A stretch of DNA of 64,000 bases from WHSW01 sp036794585. Lineage in GTDB: Bacteria; Actinomycetota; Thermoleophilia; Solirubrobacterales; 70-9. The DNA is taken from positions 1 to 64,000 of the forward strand of contig DAIRGH010000001.1 in assembly GCA_036794585.1 (NCBI GenBank), read 5' to 3'. The position numbers were made by a program, and so were the translations under genes. How positions within the stretch are numbered: the first letter of the stretch is position 1; every line of letters starts with the position of its first letter. The notes beneath the pieces were generated by a model. That model saw only the letters and a list, made by a program, of their open reading frames with translations. It was not told the DNA's origin and made no database searches. This document shows, one piece after another, positions 17,111 to 25,371 of the stretch.

Positions 17111-18109
17111 TTATTGAGACGGACAGCGGGTCGACTTCGTCAGCTCGCCCGCGACGCAGCGATCAATCCGCTTCGGCGGCTTGTCGTTACGCATAGAGAA
17201 GCGCGTGAACTTGCCCGTCACGTCCGGCTTGGTGATGTAGAGCCTGAGCTTTGTGCCCGGCGCCAGCGCTCTCTCGAAGCCGCCGAACCTCACGGTCGGC
17301 GCCGAGGCCGTCGCCTCGCGACTGTCAAACGAGCAGCTCTTGCCGCTGCACGTAAGCGTCAGGTTCGCACCCTTCGGCGCCCTTGCGGTGAGCCGCTTGA
17401 TCGAGGTCTTTCCGTTCGGCTTCACCTCGCTGCCCAGCCGGACCACTGGGAACGGGCTCATCAGCGGCAGCGATGCGTCGTCGACGTCGATCTGGCGCCG
17501 GAGCACGTCGCTGGTGCCGTTGGCGTCGCGGACCCTGAGTGCGATCGCGTACCGGGCTGCCTGCGGAAAGATCGTCTCAGCCTGGGCACCGCTGGCGTCG
17601 TCGAAGTCTCCATCCTCGTCGAGGTCCCAGTCTTGCTCGACGATCGGCCCGTCCGGGTCCGATGAGATCGACGTGAAGCTCACGCTCTCGCCGACCCGTG
17701 GCGACTCAGGGCTGATGACGAAGTCGGCGACCGGCCGGCGGTTGGCGATCTCGATCACCTGCTCGGTGGTCGCGGATCCACCTCCGGAGGAGGTGACGAG
17801 CAGGCGGACCGTCCGCGGTCCCGGGGTTGGGTAGGTGAAGCTCGCGGTCGAGCCCGTGGCGTCGTCGTACTGCCCATCGCCATCGAGATCCCAGCTCCAT
17901 CCCGTAATCGTCTCGCCGGCGGGCGCCGCCGAGCCGGAGCCGTCGTAGCTCACGGTCTCGCCGCTCTTCGGCGCTGGCGGCGAGAAGGTGAAGCTCGCCG
18001 TCGGCGGGTCGGCCGCAAACGCCGCCGAAGCGCAAACCCCGAGCACGACAACCGCCACCACCACTGCCGCCAGCCGCGAGGCCTGAACCGTCACCTGCCC
18101 ACTCCTCAT
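17111..18109 (-). CDS. Secreted protein with two PKD domains and the four-Cys C-terminal domain
   Basis: The 332-residue protein has a signal peptide (AAVVVAVVVLGVCASAAFAA) and two PKD domains (about 35-122 and 124-210; WSWDLDGDGQYDDATG, DWDLDEDGDFDDASG). Residues 216-332 are the same C-terminal domain as in 8287-9849: it begins LMSPFPVVRL, shares KPNGxT, GKxTRF and TxCPS, and keeps four cysteines. Its start overlaps the stop of the membrane protein at 18106-19242 in an ATGA junction. The pair is therefore a second copy of the PKD/membrane-protein arrangement seen at 7814-9849, with gene order reversed. A cell-surface role is inferred. Confidence 0.88.
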   Translation of the reverse strand: MRSGQVTVQASRLAAVVVAVVVLGVCASAAFAADPPTASFTFSPPAPKSGETVSYDGSGSAAPAGETITGWSWDLDGDGQYDDATGSTASFTYPTPGPRTVRLLVTSSGGGSATTEQVIEIANRRPVADFVISPESPRVGESVSFTSISSDPDGPIVEQDWDLDEDGDFDDASGAQAETIFPQAARYAIALRVRDANGTSDVLRRQIDVDDASLPLMSPFPVVRLGSEVKPNGKTSIKRLTARAPKGANLTLTCSGKSCSFDSREATASAPTVRFGGFERALAPGTKLRLYITKPDVTGKFTRFSMRNDKPPKRIDRCVAGELTKSTRCPSQ

Positions 18110-19242
18110 GTCTCCTGCCTTGCCAGTTGCCTCATCTGGTTGGCGAGATCGCGTTCGGCGTCCCTCACCGCGCGCTGCGCGTCGCCGTATGCCTTCTCCT
18201 CGCGATCGCCGGCCGCCGACGCGAGCCGCTCGTAGTCGCGCGCCACGGAGGTGCAGGCCGCGACCAGCGCCTGCCGCGATGCGCGCAGCGCATCCGGCAC
18301 GGTGATCGCGGCGAAGGCCTTCGCGGCCGCGCGATGCGAGTTCGCGAGGCTCTCTGCCGCGGCCGCCTGTTCGGCAGGGGTATCGGCCTTGTTCAGCCGG
18401 CCCAGGTCGTCGCGCCTTGCCGCGGCGAGGTCCTTGGCCTCTCGCTCCAGCTCCTCCACATAGCTGGTGTCCTCGGCGTTGGGGGGCGCGGTGCTTGGCG
18501 CCGCCGGCGAGTCATCTGCGCTCAGCGCCCCCGCGCCGAGCCCAACTGCCGGGATCGCGAGCACCACGCCTGCGATCGCGAGCCGGCGACCGAGGCGCGA
18601 GGGCCGTTCGGTTATCTTCTCCGTCGGCCGAGCCCGCTGCCTGCTCTCTGACGCAACCGGCGCCGGCGCGCGCACCGGACGCTCAGCTCTCCGAGCTTTG
18701 AGCGCCGCCCTGCGGGCCCGCGCCCGCTGCTCTGCCCGGGCCCGGCCCCGTCTCGCAACCTCCTTGCGGGCGCGGCCGAACGCCACCCGCGCCCCACGGG
18801 CGGCCCGGTCGACCGGAGAGGGCTGCGGAGCACTCTCCGTCGCCTGCTCTCGGCGCGCTTTCTCTTCGTCCGCCTTCGGCTCGGATGGCTTCACCGCCGC
18901 CGCCGGGGCTTTCTCGACCTTCGCGCGCTCGGCGTGCCACGCCTGCTTGCGCTTAGCCCTTGTCTCGCGCAGCTCACCCTGTCGGCGCGAGATCTCCTGA
19001 TCGAGATTGCGCAACCGCGCCGACGGATCGTCGGACCTTGCCCGGCCCGACTTCTTGCCGGCGCTCGAACTGCGCGCCTGTTTTGCCGACGCCGCAGCCG
19101 TGGCGCGTGCCGCCTGCGCGGCCTCCTTCGCCGCCCGAATCGAGCGCTCCTTGGCTGCGATCTCCCGGTCGAGCTTTGCCAGCGGCGAAACCTCCGTCGA
19201 TTCGCGGGGCTCCTTCAAGGGTGGTGTCTCTTTGCGAGCCAT
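18106..19242 (-). CDS. Single-pass membrane protein with basic coiled-coil N-terminus
   Basis: The 378-residue protein has a long cytoplasmic part (1-225) rich in Lys, Arg, Ala and Glu with coiled-coil character (LDREIAAKERSIRAAKEAAQ, RARAEQRARARRAALKARR). One membrane helix lies near 227-250 (LAIAGVVLAIPAVGLGAGAL). The outer part of about 130 residues is also helical (EELEREAKDLAAARRDDL, VPDALRASRQALVAACTSVA). The inner part could bind nucleic acid or acidic partners. It is translationally coupled to the PKD gene downstream (ATGA). No known family is recognised. Confidence 0.75.
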   Translation of the reverse strand: MARKETPPLKEPRESTEVSPLAKLDREIAAKERSIRAAKEAAQAARATAAASAKQARSSSAGKKSGRARSDDPSARLRNLDQEISRRQGELRETRAKRKQAWHAERAKVEKAPAAAVKPSEPKADEEKARREQATESAPQPSPVDRAARGARVAFGRARKEVARRGRARAEQRARARRAALKARRAERPVRAPAPVASESRQRARPTEKITERPSRLGRRLAIAGVVLAIPAVGLGAGALSADDSPAAPSTAPPNAEDTSYVEELEREAKDLAAARRDDLGRLNKADTPAEQAAAAESLANSHRAAAKAFAAITVPDALRASRQALVAACTSVARDYERLASAAGDREEKAYGDAQRAVRDAERDLANQMRQLARQET

Positions 19243-19312
19243 ATCCGGCTGCAGTGATACAGCCTGCCGAACAACGAAGCAGGGACGACCGACCTAACGT
19301 CGAGCCTGGCCA

Positions 19313-19510
19313 CGCCTACGTCAAGCAGCACCGCCAGTTCGGGCGGTCGACATCGCCACCGAGCTCAAGGACAAGGTCACCGAGACCGCGCAGAAGGCAT
19401 CACTAGGGAATGCAGAAGCTCGGGCGGCTACGGCTACTCGTCCGACTACGACATGGAGCGCCTCGTGCGCCAGACCGATCTACGGCGGGACGTCAGAGAT
19501 CCAGCGCAAC
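19313..19510 (+). pseudogene. Acyl-CoA dehydrogenase fragment, decayed
   Basis: The segment reads like the C-terminal third of the acyl-CoA dehydrogenase at 12117-13259 but with internal deletions and frame changes. The pieces are AYVKQHRQFGR, then DIATEL joined to KVTETAQKASL, then GYGYSSDYDMERLVRQT joined to IYGGTSEIQRN. At DNA level, stretches such as GGCGGGACGTCAGAGATCC are identical to the intact gene. No start, no FAD-binding part and no continuous frame remain. It marks an old duplication or recombination at the left edge of the polysaccharide locus. Confidence 0.85.
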
Positions 19511-19608
19511 TGCGCGAGCGACCATCGCGATGAGGCCGCGCGACTCGATTAACTGTGCTCCGTGCTCACCGCTCGATTCTTCCCTGCCATGAGGACGCAG
19601 ACCGAGCT

Positions 19609-19956
19609 TTACCTGCGCGTGACCTCGTATCCCCGTCCCGACTTCTTAACCGCACCGGATTCACTAAGCCGGCGAGCAATTGGATAGAGCTGTTGTGGCT
19701 TGACGCCGATTTCTCTGGCGATCTCAGTCATCCGCGACCCGGGACGGGCCTTCACGGCTGCAAGAAACTCTAGTTCGCGCTGACCTCGGCGCGCTCGTGG
19801 GCGTGATCGACCGCCATTGCCCGACCCGCCGGATCCGGCACGAAGCAAGCTCCGGTCGGTTAGGTGCGATAGGGCCGTCTCAAGCTGCATACGCTCGCGG
19901 CTGAGATCCTCCAGCCGCCTATTCATCAGTGTCCGGGCTTTTTGAATCGTGTCCAT
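19609..19956 (-). CDS. Small winged-helix DNA-binding protein
   Basis: ATG 19956 gives 115 residues; a TTG one codon upstream is also possible. Residues 5-35 form a coiled coil (ARTLMNRRLEDLSRERMQLE). A Gly/Arg-rich linker follows. Residues 65-113 form a winged helix of the MarR/ArsR-like kind (GSRMTEIAREIGVKPQQLYP, IARRLSESGAVKKSGRGYEV). It is likely a small dimeric regulator. As the first gene on the left edge of the polysaccharide locus it might control it, but no target site could be identified. Confidence 0.75.
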   Translation of the reverse strand: MDTIQKARTLMNRRLEDLSRERMQLETALSHLTDRSLLRAGSGGSGNGGRSRPRARRGQRELEFLAAVKARPGSRMTEIAREIGVKPQQLYPIARRLSESGAVKKSGRGYEVTRR

Positions 19957-20226
19957 CAATCACTCTGGCGTCGGCTCTTGTGCCCGCCTATCCTGTTGTA
20001 CGAAGCACTGAGCGCCACACTGACACTCGATCATCGATGCAGATGGGCACCGCGGCGCCCGCCTTCGCCGTGAATCCGCATACAGGAGAGACGATGTCGA
20101 GGGTAAGCGGCTCTATTCGCGCAAGTTCATCTCTCGCTGCCGCAATTCATCCCGCGCCGGTTCACCTGAAGTTGGATCTCTACGCGGAGGTTGCCGCCGA
20201 CTCCGCATCCCCGGCGCGTACGACGG

Positions 20227-20913
20227 CTATCGTGTCGCTGCGACGTAGTACTGGGCACCAAACGGCAGACCGCGTAGGCTCCGCTCGATTCTCTCCAGCC
20301 GCTGTCCTTCGCGAGTAAAAAAGATGATGTAAGGCGCCGCGACGACACGCAAGCCCTCATGCTTCAACAACCGCATCGTATGGCGACGGGACAACAGGAC
20401 AGCGTCCTCATCGAAGGAACACTTGTGTACGACGATGCGCGTCAACGGGTTAAACGGATTATGCTCAAAAATCGCCACGATTCCACCCGCGCGTGTCACT
20501 CGGGCCATCTCCGCGACGAACCACCGTCTTTCTGGTGGCGGAACGTGGTGCAGAACGCAAATCGCAAAGCTGAGATCGAAACTTGCGCTCGGGAAAGGAA
20601 TCGGATCGCCAGCGTTGTAGTGCTCATATGAGGCCCAGGGGTTGGCCTTTGCAGCCCGCTCGAGCGGGTCGGGCGCAATATCCACGCCGGTGAGTCGAGC
20701 AAAGCTGCCCTTTAGGTACCGCTCGGTTTCGCCCGCTCCGCATCCCACGTCAAGTACATCCAGATCAGTTGTCTCGCCCAATTGCGACGCAAGATTCGTG
20801 ATACATCGAGCCTTCTTACGCATGAACATCTCCGCCTCGGCCCCAGAGAACGCAACAGCGTCCTGTAGCAGTTCGGCGTAGGAATCGTTGTATTCGTTAA
20901 AGTCGGCGGTCAT
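20227..20913 (-). CDS. Class I SAM-dependent methyltransferase
   Basis: The 228-residue protein carries motif I (VLDVGCGAGETERYL) near residue 53, the acidic loop TGVDIAPDPLERA, and the motif IV/post region SFDLSFAICVLHHVPPPERR and RVTRAGGIVAIFEHNPFNPL. This is the Methyltransf_11 pattern. It is divergent from the GT2 gene with only 48 nt between. In this context it may methylate a sugar or lipid carrier, but small-molecule methylation outside the pathway is also possible. Confidence 0.87.
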   Translation of the reverse strand: MTADFNEYNDSYAELLQDAVAFSGAEAEMFMRKKARCITNLASQLGETTDLDVLDVGCGAGETERYLKGSFARLTGVDIAPDPLERAAKANPWASYEHYNAGDPIPFPSASFDLSFAICVLHHVPPPERRWFVAEMARVTRAGGIVAIFEHNPFNPLTRIVVHKCSFDEDAVLLSRRHTMRLLKHEGLRVVAAPYIIFFTREGQRLERIERSLRGLPFGAQYYVAATR

Positions 20914-20961
20914 CCCGAAGCGGAATGTGAATCTGACTCGGATTTCTCGGCTCGCGCGGTG

Positions 20962-21669
20962 ATGCCACCGCCCGAATTGAGCACAATAGTCCTCTGTTAT
21001 CGAGCCGGGGAGAGCATCCGGGCCGTTGTGGGGCCTCTTCGGGAAATGCTCGAGCGCTCCGGCGTCGAGTGTGAGTTAGTTCTGGTCGCGAATTATGACT
21101 CGGATGACGATCCGACCCCGCAAATCGTCCAGGAGTTGGCCCGGGAGCGGGAGTGGTGCACGACGGTGATACGAGCGAAGGAAGGGGGAATGGGCTGGGA
21201 CATGCGGACGGGATTCGAGCGTGCCCGCGGTGCATTCGTCATCGTGATCGACGGAGACGCGCAGAATCCGATCGAGGACGTCCTTCGCATGTACGAGGAA
21301 ATGCGGAGGACAGGCGCACACTTGATGAAAGGGCGGCGGATCTCGAGATTCGACGGCCCATATCGACGATTCATTAGCTACGTCTACAACGCGCTGTTTA
21401 GACTGATGTTCGGCACGCGTGGCGTTCGAGACATCAACGGGAAGCCCAAGGGACTCACGCGTGATGCTTACGATCGGCTAAGTCCCTTCACCTCCGACGA
21501 TTGGTTCATCGATGCCGAGATCGTCATTAAGGCTCACCGGCAAGGACTAACAATTCGCGAGCTCCCTGTGGTGTTTCGGCAAAATTTGGAGCGGTCGTCA
21601 TTCGTCCGGTTCAGCGCGATCGGGGAGTTCTTGGTCAACATGGTCCGATTTTGGTCGCGCCGTCGCTGA
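20962..21669 (+). CDS. Glycosyltransferase family 2 (DPM1/ArnC-like)
   Basis: ATG 20962 is preferred over the GTG one codon before it. The 235-residue protein has a GT-A fold with LSTIVLCYRAGESI at the start, the nucleotide-binding region MGWDMRTGFERARG, and the metal-binding motif VIDGDAQNP. FDGPYRRFISYVYN and the late RFSAIGEFLVNMVRF follow. It has no C-terminal membrane helices, unlike ArnC, and so resembles soluble polyprenyl-phosphate sugar synthases. These supply polyprenyl-P-sugar to GT39-type enzymes, and a GT39-like gene lies at 23717-25180. It overlaps the next gene by 19 nt. Confidence 0.88.
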   Translation: MPPPELSTIVLCYRAGESIRAVVGPLREMLERSGVECELVLVANYDSDDDPTPQIVQELAREREWCTTVIRAKEGGMGWDMRTGFERARGAFVIVIDGDAQNPIEDVLRMYEEMRRTGAHLMKGRRISRFDGPYRRFISYVYNALFRLMFGTRGVRDINGKPKGLTRDAYDRLSPFTSDDWFIDAEIVIKAHRQGLTIRELPVVFRQNLERSSFVRFSAIGEFLVNMVRFWSRRR

Positions 21670-22538
21670 CCAATCGCGGTACGGTCCTCATCACCGGCGC
21701 GTCGGGGGGACTCGGCGGCCGAGTGCTCGGGGCAGTAAGGGCAGAGGGCTGGCGCGCCAGAGCCCTTGTTCACAGCCGGCCGACCCCTGAGGCGGATGAG
21801 GAGGTTAAAGGGGATCTCACGGTCGGCGCTTCCCTCGAGGGCACAGTCGAGGGGGTCAGCGCTGTCGTGCATATGGCGGCCGTGACACACGCGAGGCGTC
21901 CCGGCAAGTATCTATCAATCAACCGAGATGGGACGGCGGCTCTGTTGGCAGCGGCCCAAAGAGCGGGGGTTCGCCGCTTTGTGTACGTAAGTACTCGCGC
22001 GATCTCGGCCGATGGCGGCGCGTACAGTAGGTCGAAACGTGCGGCCGAGAATGAGGTGAGGACTTCTGGGCTCGAGTACGTCATCCTGAGGCTGTCTGAA
22101 GTGATCTGCGCAGGCAGCAAGCAAGGGGCAGATGCAGTGATCGCCCGGGCTAGGCGTGGTAGACCGATCCCGGTTGTCGGTTCGGGCGACGAGCTCCTTT
22201 GCCCAGTTCATGTGGATGACGTTGTACCAGCGATTGTGGCCGCGCTGGACGCGCCGGCCGGACGCACTCACACACTCGCGGGGGAGTGTTTAACAGTGCG
22301 TGACTTCGCGACGACCTGCAGTCGGGCATTTGGCTCGGAAAGTAGGATAGTCACGGTCCCAATGTTCGCGATGGTTCTGTTGTCGGGCCTAGCTCGGATC
22401 GCGCCGCTTCCGCTCTATCCCGACCAGGTACGCCGGCTACGTGCGGCAAAGGAACCGGGCTCGACTGACGCAAAATCGGACCTCGGGTTTGCAGCAAGGT
22501 CGCTCGCCGAGTGCCTGCGAGGTGTAGTGCGCCGTTAA
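21651..22538 (+). CDS. NAD-dependent epimerase/dehydratase-family protein
   Basis: The 295-residue protein starts at TTG 21651 inside the GT2 gene. It has the extended-SDR cofactor motif TGASGGLGGR, HMAAVTH, VYVSTRA and a catalytic YSRSK. PVHVDDVVPAIVAAL is typical of nucleotide-sugar epimerases and reductases. The first Rossmann motif lies at about residue 15, so little is missing at the N-terminus. It probably modifies a nucleotide or lipid-linked sugar. It ends convergently with the next gene: the stop codons TAA and its reverse share the palindrome TTAA at 22535-22538. Confidence 0.86.
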   Translation: MVAPSLTNRGTVLITGASGGLGGRVLGAVRAEGWRARALVHSRPTPEADEEVKGDLTVGASLEGTVEGVSAVVHMAAVTHARRPGKYLSINRDGTAALLAAAQRAGVRRFVYVSTRAISADGGAYSRSKRAAENEVRTSGLEYVILRLSEVICAGSKQGADAVIARARRGRPIPVVGSGDELLCPVHVDDVVPAIVAALDAPAGRTHTLAGECLTVRDFATTCSRAFGSESRIVTVPMFAMVLLSGLARIAPLPLYPDQVRRLRAAKEPGSTDAKSDLGFAARSLAECLRGVVRR

Positions 22539-23695
22539 GGGCTTGGGGGTTTGGGGGTTCGAGATCCTGGCACTTCAGAGTTCGCCTGCTCAACTGAGCG
22601 AGGTGCCCGCGTCAACGCTGCGAGCGCAAGCTCCGTGCTCATCTGCGCGATTCGCGCCAAGATGGCGCAGGCGACGGCTGGGCCCGCGGCCATGACGGAC
22701 GAGAGCGCGACAGCAAGCCCTGCCTCGCGGGCAATCAGTCCGCCCGGTAGGACGAATGCAATGAACGACAAGGTGGTTCCGACCGCAAAGGCACCGGTAA
22801 CGGTGACGATGTCGCCACTATTGACCGGGTAGACGGATGCCGCGAGCGCGTAAACGCTGAGCCCAGCAACGGCATAGATTCCAGCGTACAGGCCAACAAA
22901 CGCCAGGATCCGCGACCCCGGTAGGACCAGAGGCAGTGGTTGGCGCCCCAGTGCGTGCAGTAGCGCATTTGCCGCCCGGCGGAAGATTGCAGGCTGCAGT
23001 GTTATAAGCCCAATGAGAGGCAGCCCGACCGCGAGGAAGCGCGCGGGGTCGTCACTCAGTTGGGGCATGTTTACGACGAAGTAAGCACCGAGCACCAGCG
23101 CCCCAGCGAACGCCAGGGCGAACTCGTAGACCACGCTCGCCAGACAAATGCGTTTCGGCACGCGCAAGCGCTCACACATCGCGGCTCGGATGATCGGAAG
23201 CAACAAGCTCGTCGGGACGTACCGGCCTAGTGCAGAAGTGCACCAGATCGACGTTGCCCTGACTGGGTCGATTGTCGGACCAAGGGCCTGGAGAAGCCGG
23301 CGCCAGACCTCTGCGCTCAGGAGTGCTACCGCGACGAAGCCAAAGACCCCCAGAGCGCACCACGCGGGTTGAAAGGGATGGTCCAGGTCAGGAAATCCTC
23401 CGAGTGCGGGCACGGCGATAGCAGCAACGCCGAGTACCAGGAGCACTCCGATGCAAATGTGAAGGGCTCGCCGTCGCACCGGGTCCTCGGGTCGCAACGA
23501 CCCCGTCCGCGAGGCAATGTCACCGAGCCGCTTAAGTCTTGGCGCCGTTTGGTTGGCTGAGAACCCCTCGCGCGGTGATACCAACCGTGGGGAGGTGGCC
23601 GTACCCCCGTCCGAGGCGCTCTTCCACGGCCTGGCTCGTGGTCCCGTGTGTTCCTCCCCGGGCTCGGGTGAAGAGACGCGCACCAAATGGATCAT
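22535..23695 (-). CDS. Lysylphosphatidylglycerol synthase-like membrane protein (UPF0104/flippase-like)
   Basis: The 386-residue protein has a hydrophilic N-terminus of about 75 residues, then about eight membrane helices (LHICIGVLLVLGVAAIAVPA, FGFVAVALLSAEVWRRLLQA, LILPIIRA-type and later ones). It contains the family features SIWCTSALGRYVPTS and FVLPGGLIAREAGLA. This family covers the integral membrane domain of MprF and stand-alone proteins found in glycolipid and polysaccharide loci. Lipid-linked substrate translocation is the usual guess. The start is uncertain because the N-terminal stretch may be untranslated. It is followed by no gene on its strand. Confidence 0.8.
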   Translation of the reverse strand: MIHLVRVSSPEPGEEHTGPRARPWKSASDGGTATSPRLVSPREGFSANQTAPRLKRLGDIASRTGSLRPEDPVRRRALHICIGVLLVLGVAAIAVPALGGFPDLDHPFQPAWCALGVFGFVAVALLSAEVWRRLLQALGPTIDPVRATSIWCTSALGRYVPTSLLLPIIRAAMCERLRVPKRICLASVVYEFALAFAGALVLGAYFVVNMPQLSDDPARFLAVGLPLIGLITLQPAIFRRAANALLHALGRQPLPLVLPGSRILAFVGLYAGIYAVAGLSVYALAASVYPVNSGDIVTVTGAFAVGTTLSFIAFVLPGGLIAREAGLAVALSSVMAAGPAVACAILARIAQMSTELALAALTRAPRSVEQANSEVPGSRTPKPPSP

Positions 23696-23716
23696 CGCAC
23701 GGAATCCGTGCGATGG

Positions 23717-25180
23717 TCACACCACCCCGGGCGCAGTCGAATTCTGCTTGTCCCTGCGCCTGGTGTGCCTGGCTTCTCGTCGGGTGGCCCTCCGCGTGAG
23801 TAACCCGTCGATCCCGAAGCCCGTAAGTATCAAGTACACAAACGCCGCCGAGACTGCATAACGAGGCTCCAAGTGGGTGAACACCAAAGGTCCGACCATC
23901 GCGATCGGAACTGTGAGCAGCAGCAAGTGCGTCCGCCACCAACGACGCCACGTAGCGATCACTGTGACGATTGACGCGCCAAAAAGGGCCGGGCCGGTCA
24001 GGAACGTTAGCCCCAGGAGCAGGGCCTCGTGAGGACGCGATGCAACCGCGTTCATAGCGCTGCTCAGTCCGCCTGTTCGATAATCCTCGATGATCGTTGT
24101 TCCGTCGTACCAGTCGGTATTCCAGTAAAGGACAGACGCATGTAGGGCTCTGAGTGCGACGACCTCTGCGTAATGAAGAGGATGAGCGGCGATGGCTGTT
24201 CGAGCTTTCCGAAAGAGATACGAGTCGTACTCCGGCGTTGCATACTTGAGATCGGGTCGTTCGGCATGCACTTGCCGTAACGTCACGGTGTCATCGAGTA
24301 CAGCGTGAAACGAATTAGGCCTTTCACCGAGACCCTCCCAAAGCTGCTGCCCCACACCCACCTGCGTTGGAATGAAGTGACCAAAGGTCTCGTAGTTGCG
24401 GATCGTCCATGGAGCTAAGAGGACCAGGCTGATCAGCACCGGTACTGCTCCGAGTGGTAGAGCGCGCCTCCAGCCGACGACAGGGAGCGAGGCAACCGCA
24501 AGAAGTAATGGGATAAGTATCAGCGTTACACGAAAGTAGAGGCCGATCCCCGTTGCGATCCCAAATCCGACGAGCCAGGCCGCTGGCCGAGGTGCATCCC
24601 GCGCCTTGAGAAACAGAGCTAGCACCAAGGCGGTTCCGTAGGCAGCCCAAATATCAAGGTGGACGATCGAGGTTAGGCCGATTAACGGTGGGAACATGGC
24701 GTACAACGCCGCCGCGATCAGAGCCGCTCGTCGCCGGGTGTACAACCGCATGGCTATCCAGAACACCAAGAGCACCACGGCGCTGTCGAGAATTGTTTGT
24801 GTGAGTTGTAAGTACGCGTAATCTTGGTCGCCGGTCACCGCCCAGATACCGGCAAGGAGAAGTCCTAGACCGGGCATCTCAAGAATCAGCGGCCGATACC
24901 TAGGGTCGCGGTCAACGGCAGTGAGATCTACTGATTCAGGGTCAATCAAACGCTCCTCGAGGGCTGTGCGCTGCGCCAAGACTCTTGAGGCTCGCGTGTT
25001 AATCGTGAACCACTGCCCGTTGTCCACGATGTTGTGGGCCACCTCGCCGTGGACCTGAACCAGTCCGGAAACACGATCCTTATCGGCGTTGAGTGCGAAA
25101 TAGCTGATCCGCAGAACTAGTGCAAGTGAGACGATGAGAACCAGCCAGCGGGACGTGGATAAGTTGGTCAAGCGTTGCAC
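23717..25180 (-). CDS. GT39/ArnT-like membrane glycosyltransferase
   Basis: The 487-residue protein has about eleven membrane helices. The first extracellular loop holds acidic residues (DKDRVSGLVQVHGEVAHNIV), and the pattern RPLILEMPGLGLLLAG follows, as in PMT_2/ArnT-type transferases. A later soluble part (NYETFGHFIPTQVGVGQQLW) precedes the last helices. These enzymes use polyprenyl-phosphate sugars on the outer face of the membrane. The adjacent GT2 gene could make that donor. It lies 21 nt upstream of the LPG-synthase-like gene and likely shares a transcript with it. Confidence 0.82.
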   Translation of the reverse strand: MQRLTNLSTSRWLVLIVSLALVLRISYFALNADKDRVSGLVQVHGEVAHNIVDNGQWFTINTRASRVLAQRTALEERLIDPESVDLTAVDRDPRYRPLILEMPGLGLLLAGIWAVTGDQDYAYLQLTQTILDSAVVLLVFWIAMRLYTRRRAALIAAALYAMFPPLIGLTSIVHLDIWAAYGTALVLALFLKARDAPRPAAWLVGFGIATGIGLYFRVTLILIPLLLAVASLPVVGWRRALPLGAVPVLISLVLLAPWTIRNYETFGHFIPTQVGVGQQLWEGLGERPNSFHAVLDDTVTLRQVHAERPDLKYATPEYDSYLFRKARTAIAAHPLHYAEVVALRALHASVLYWNTDWYDGTTIIEDYRTGGLSSAMNAVASRPHEALLLGLTFLTGPALFGASIVTVIATWRRWWRTHLLLLTVPIAMVGPLVFTHLEPRYAVSAAFVYLILTGFGIDGLLTRRATRREARHTRRRDKQNSTAPGVV

Positions 25181-25371
25181 GGGCTAATCACCGGGCGGCA
25201 CGGTAAGTGAGGGGGCCCGCGCGTGCTCTGTATGGCTCATTGACTCGGGGAGATAAAAGACACTTAGCCGGCAGCGTGCTTGGCAAGCTCGCGGCGTCCC
25301 CGGGCCGTGCTGAGCTGCCGATATTCCGTTCCGACCAGTGATCCCGGCAGGAGGAACCCGGCGGGCGCCAC

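Noticed and set aside
19929..20318. A 129-residue plus-strand frame
   Set aside because: No domain, no ribosome binding site and overlap with two supported genes on the other strand.
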